Assembly (NCBI GenBank): GCA_012064415.1
Contig: SSNU01000193.1
Span: 1 to 64,000, forward strand
Direction of reading: 5' to 3'
DNA length: 64,000 nucleotides
DNA from: Gyrodactylus bullatarudis
Lineage: Eukaryota; Platyhelminthes; Monogenea; Gyrodactylidea; Gyrodactylidae
A model generated the notes under the pieces. The model had not been told where the DNA came from. It did no database searches and worked only from the letters and a program-made list of their open reading frames with translations. Shown piece after piece: positions 27,901 through 33,900 of the stretch. The first letter of the stretch is position 1; every line of letters begins with the position of its first letter. Made by a program: the position numbers and the translations under genes.

Positions 27901-30900
27901 TTAAATAATAAGGTTTAATTAATTACAATGTAGAAATTCCAGTGTTTTTGGACGATGAACCAACTAGTAAAGTGTGGTTACTGGTTATTACCATGTCCAT
28001 TTAAATCTAACCTGATGGAGATTGTATTCTCACAATCAAAATTCGGCAAGTATCAATTCCATGAGAGAGTCAATATTAGTACTCGTCAGTACACTATGGC
28101 CAGGATTCCTCGTTGTGAAGCAACGCTTCTAACCACTAGGTCATATTTATTTGTAATCATACTAAATTATAATAAAAAATTCCTGTTCGATTTCTTCCAT
28201 TAATTTTGATTTTGTACCTTTTTCAGTTTTAAATGAACTCTGTGCATTTCAATATGGCAAATGTGCATTTGAAAACGGAAAACTCAATCATAAAAGAAGA
28301 TCAGAAAAAAATTTGAATTTCCCAAAGATACCTTGGATACAAAGTTTGAGTCATGCCAAAATGGGATTTAAATCCAGGATTAATAGAGTTTCTTTCAAGT
28401 AGATCAGAAGATATTTCTAATGGGGCTAAGAGATCTTTTTCAAAAGAACCGTATCTCAAATGAGATATTTTTTCCAATCTATAAAAAATTTCCTTTTGAG
28501 ATCGAGTTTTACCCAAAGTTTCCTTTTTTGAAATTCACAAAGTTCATATAGAATTAATAAAGAAATTAACTCATAGTATGTTAATTTGAATAAAGTGTTT
28601 ACTTACTACTATCCATCGCTTGATAATTGTCAAATAAAAAAAATTAATAGCCTTTGAAACCCTCTTGAAACTGATTCCTCTCTCTTATAAATTTTAGCGT
28701 CGTCAACAGGACTCAGACGGTTGAAATTGTACAAAAGAAGTGGGCTGTTGATAGATTTAAAACGTATAAAATATGAATGTAGATATATTCTGAACCAAAT
28801 TCAAACTTCTAATAGGATCAATTAGTGGTCTCTCTTTAAAATTGATAAAAGCTAAATTTGTTGATCAATAAAACTTCCAATATAGTGGAAGGCAAGAAAA
28901 CAAGCAGGAAATTACTTGATTTACGCTTCGTATATAGATTGTAACATTAGAAAGTTGTCAACAAGATCTCATAATGACCTCATGAAAGAGATCTGCAACA
29001 GTAAAGAACAGTATGGAATAAAGCTAATTGATATGAAGTTGGGAATCTATCATTTTTACGAAAACCTCAATTTTTTCATCAAAATTTCGAGTGATATGTA
29101 AATCGAAGTTCTCTTCTTCAAAAAATTTTTTCACATCTTTTCCAAGATGAGGTCTTGCATTGTCTTGTAGAAATGTGACTCTACCGAATTTTGGATGTTT
29201 TTGTCTCAGTTTCCATTTCCTTCAGATAAGACAAATCTTTCACCATTAACTGTCTGGCCATAATCTAAAAGTTCGTAGTGAACGATACCTTTCATTGTCC
29301 AAAATACTGTCAGCATTACCTTTTTTGCAAATCGATTTTGTGTAGGTTGGGTAACATGTTCTCCGACTCGTTTCCATGATATCTTGCGACTCTGGTGACT
29401 CAGATAGATCCATTTTTTATCCGTTGTTACAATATACTTCAGAAAACTGTCATATTGTATTCTGTGCAATAGTCTTTTGACACATTCAACTCTTTTCTTC
29501 TTCTGAGCATCATTCAGTTCATGAGGCACAAACTCGTCGTAGGAATTGACGAAGTTCTCTTCACGTAGGACACGACAGACAGAATTCTAGGATACATTTA
29601 AATCAGCAGAAATTGCTCTAGACGATGAATGGCAATTTTCTTCTACTGCTTTGATGATTTCCTCACGATCGATCTCAGAAGGTGGCCCTGACCTGACCTC
29701 ATCATCAAAATTCATTTTTCCTTCTTTGATAGAAGAATGCCAACGAAACACTGTAGAACGTTTTACTCGATCTCCGAAAATTAAATTCCTCTTTTTGAAC
29801 GTTTTTGATGGCCCTGTTCCAAGGCAAAACTCATATGCAATAATCTTACGAAAATCTTTGGTATCAAAAAGATTTGATATATTCATGCTCATAAATTTTT
29901 GAAATGAAATATATAGATAAACAAAAAGAAGAAGAAATTTTCTATCGATTGGTGCCCAAATTGTTTTAAATAGTATATAATTTGATAGAGAAATTTTTGG
30001 TTAAAGTCAAAATCCCATTAATTTTCGCTCAACCTAATAGATATTCGTCGAATTTTAATCGCCAGGCTTTGACGTCCATTTTTAACCCTTTCGATGCCGT
30101 TTGAAAACCAATAAAGATAGCTTTCTAATTCTTTTTGCATGTTTCTTAGAATTTTTTTTGATAAAATTTAGAAAAACGAAATTTTTGAATTCCAACTTCT
30201 TCCACTAGATATTTTAATGGACATATATGTCCAAACGGCCCTTAAGGGTAACAATTTTTAACTGTTTAATTTTTATATGAAATCAACAAAAATATACAGA
30301 ATAAACAGCATTTATTCAAGAGTGAGCTATTACAAAGCAGCTTTCTTCATTTGAAATACAATAAAACATGTTACAAGTTATACAATAGGTAGATATCTTT
30401 CTTTTGCAGATTGAACAGCCTTTGCGTGAATTGGGATTCTCAACTCTGGCTGGGAGATGTTTCATAGAAGCAACTGACTCACAGGACAATTGAAGCATTG
30501 ATTCATTACTTTTCCTAAGACTTTTTCTTGAGCGAGTGGTACATCCTTCTTCTTCAGATACGGGAATTTTAAACTTCTTCATTTCTGCGAAGCCTTGTTT
30601 GATTAAATCATCTGATAAATTTAGTTGGAAGTTCAGTAAATCAAGACAGTCTTCCTTGTCATTATTTCTTTTGTAAAGCAGCCAAGAGTTAACGATTGAT
30701 GCAAATAGAACCCATTGGAATATAGCAAAGTACCTAAAATAATAATTGTTAATAAAAAAAGTCTTACCAATTTTTTGCTCTGTGGTTTGGCTGGTATCTA
30801 GACATGAAAGAATCGAATAGATCAACACCACCCATTGACTTGTTATAAACTGATACGATTTCGGGATAGGGTACATCTATTCTTTTACTGCTTTTGGAGC

Positions 30901-33900
30901 ACCAGCGTTTAATATTTGAAATGGGCTCAGCACCAGCAAAAGTTGAAGTGAAAGTTACAGCTTTGTTGTCAAACCATCTTAGAAAGTAAAGTTTTTCAGA
31001 CTCCGAATAGAGTAAATCGTAGCTGCCTCTGCCTTTTTTCTTGAGATCTTTATCTTGTAATAAAGATTTTCCAGTAAGACCCAAACGGTTTGATCTAATT
31101 GTACCAACTGAATGAATTCCCATTGATAATAAATGTTTTTGCAATTTCAAACTAGTAAAATAATTATCAAAGCATAGAATATGATTCTTATTTTTAGGCA
31201 AAGACTCTGAAACCTTCAACACATAATCACCTGCTACACTTCCACATGAGTTTACAATATCCAATTTTGCTGCATCATAAATATGAAAGTCATGCATTAA
31301 GCCATCAGAAGCATTTCGAGAATATATTTTAATTCCCCATTTAATTGGTTTATTGGGCATATACTGTTTAATTTTAGTAGCTCCCTTGAAAAGAACCATT
31401 TGCTCATCGACTGATTGTGTCTGTGTTTGCTCATCAATCGAAAGACAGTTTTTCCTGAATATTTCAACAAGTCTCCTTATTTTGCAAAGACGGTCTTCTT
31501 TATTGAGTGTTTCATTATTCTCAAAATGAAGGTTTTGTCTAAACATACGAAATCTATTTCTTGACATGACAGATTTAATTGAATCAAAACTGGATGTTCT
31601 ATTCCAATACATTTCAAATCTAGGCATTTTCATAATACCCATTTTGATAATAATTGCTAGATATGTTTTCAGCTCACATGAACTTGTTGCTAAAGTTCGT
31701 AAATTTTGAGTTGCAAAAATGTTAGATTGCTCAACAATTAAATCCAACATTGATTTATCAAAAAATTTGTAAAAATAATCTAGTAAGCAAGACAACGTTT
31801 TTTTTCGGGGTATCTGGCGAGAAAGTAATGTTGACTTTTTGATGTAATCTTGTATCTCTCATGTTTTGGATAATCGGTACAGTTTGGACCGTTCCCTGTA
31901 GAGGAGTTTCATTGAATAAGGGAAGAGCCGAGCATAAATAATCAATTTGGTCTTCAATCTCTTCCAATTCTTCATCAGAGTTTTCAGCATCTGGAATTAA
32001 GACAACTTGCCAAAAATCTCCCTTTCTTGATTCTTTATATGTTGCTTCACTATCCATACCTTTAAGTGCCGTTTGGACATATATGTCCTGTAGTTTGAAC
32101 GTTAATAACTCTTTCTACCATCGAGTTACGTAATCCAATAAAGCTTCATCATAAAGTCAAGGTTGAATTCTATTGATCACCTAAATTATAAAATGAAAAA
32201 CATTGTTTTTCCCATGGAAAACTAAAAAAATTTTCAATAAATCAAAAAAAATTCTCTAAATAAATCTTCAATTTTGAAATAGAAAAAAATGAAACATAGT
32301 TAAAAAAAACACATCATTAGAATGTTAAAAAGTTCATGATTAAGTGAAAAAAAAAATCTTTGTAAAAAATTGAAAAATAACGAAATTATGTAGGTTTAAA
32401 ATAGATGGACATTTATGTCCATCGGCACCGAAAGGGTTAAACCGATTATGTTTCGAATGAAGTAAATTCATTGAAAAAGTGACAATACCCTTAAGAAAGC
32501 CAATGGGAATTAAAATATAAAAGGTGTATAAAATTTGTATTTGTAGTATAAATAGAATTTCGTATTGAGGGCTTGAACTTAATGAATCTTAGCGTTTTGA
32601 AAATTTTCTTTTGAAAATCAATCCCTCAGACATACATTTCCTACAATTCACTGACCTTCTCAGTGAGTTTGGGTTTATTAGCTTATTCGCTTATTAGCTA
32701 GATTCACTAAAGTCACACTGATTACTAGTGAATTACCAACACTCACTGATTTCCCAGACTCACGCTAACAATTACATAGAGTATCATTGATTCATTTTGA
32801 TTGGTCCATTTAGATAAGAGGGATTTTCGCTGTAACTGATTTCGACCATTACCTTTTATTCTTCTCAGACCCGCTTGAATGAATCCTTTTAAATCTAGAA
32901 TAAGTTGAGACCCCAAGCTAATTTTCGATTTTTTTGGTATACATTGAAAAGGCTAGCAACTTATTCCTATTAAATCCAATGGAGCTCATTCAAAATCAAA
33001 ATGAAAAGCCTTTTGAATGAAAGAAGAGAATTTAAATCCTGAAGCTGATTTTCGGAATTTCCATTTATAAAATTTAGATAGCAGATTCGGAATCAGAGCA
33101 AAAATTTACAAGATTTATTTACTTTTTTCAATTTATCTTACAGTAAAAATATTTCTATTGAAACACCTTATCTTAATTGAAACACGAATATTATCCCCTA
33201 ATTAAGTAATATTTATGTCGACCTATCTAAATGTATAGAAATCACTTGCTGCATTCTGATTGTTCGAGATAATACTTAATTAGGGGCTAAATATTCGTGT
33301 TTCAATAGAAATATTTTTACTGTTTACTATTTTTTCTTAATATTGAAAATAAACTATCTTTTTGATTCTATTTTAACCCTTAGCCAAAGTACTGATTATA
33401 ACTATAATTATAACTTAATTTTCTCAATTAACTTGTAATTTTTGCAAACAAAGTCCTAAATTAATTACAATTTCAGCATGCTCTGAAAGCAAATTCAATT
33501 TTAATACTATAGAACCACTATTAATTGCTGATCAGGATCATAGTTGTAAACTCACGCATTTCTATTGCTGAATTATGTACATGTAAAATATATATAATAT
33601 ATTATATATATGCATCCAAATTACAGTCAAATTTACGAAATTAATGGACAATTTTTAGATATTAGTGTTCATTTTCTCGAATTTAGTGGAATGCTTGAAC
33701 AAAATTACTAGAGAGTTTTACAATATTAACCCTTCATCTCCCATTGTTCCACCAGTGGAACACAACTCTTTCGCGAGCGATAATTTTAACTGAAAGATAC
33801 CTAAAACCCTTTGTTTACCCCTATTTAGAAAGGAAATTTATTAAGCTAAAAAATTATTCATAAAGATGACTTTTCACTGATGCACACCATAGTTACTTGA

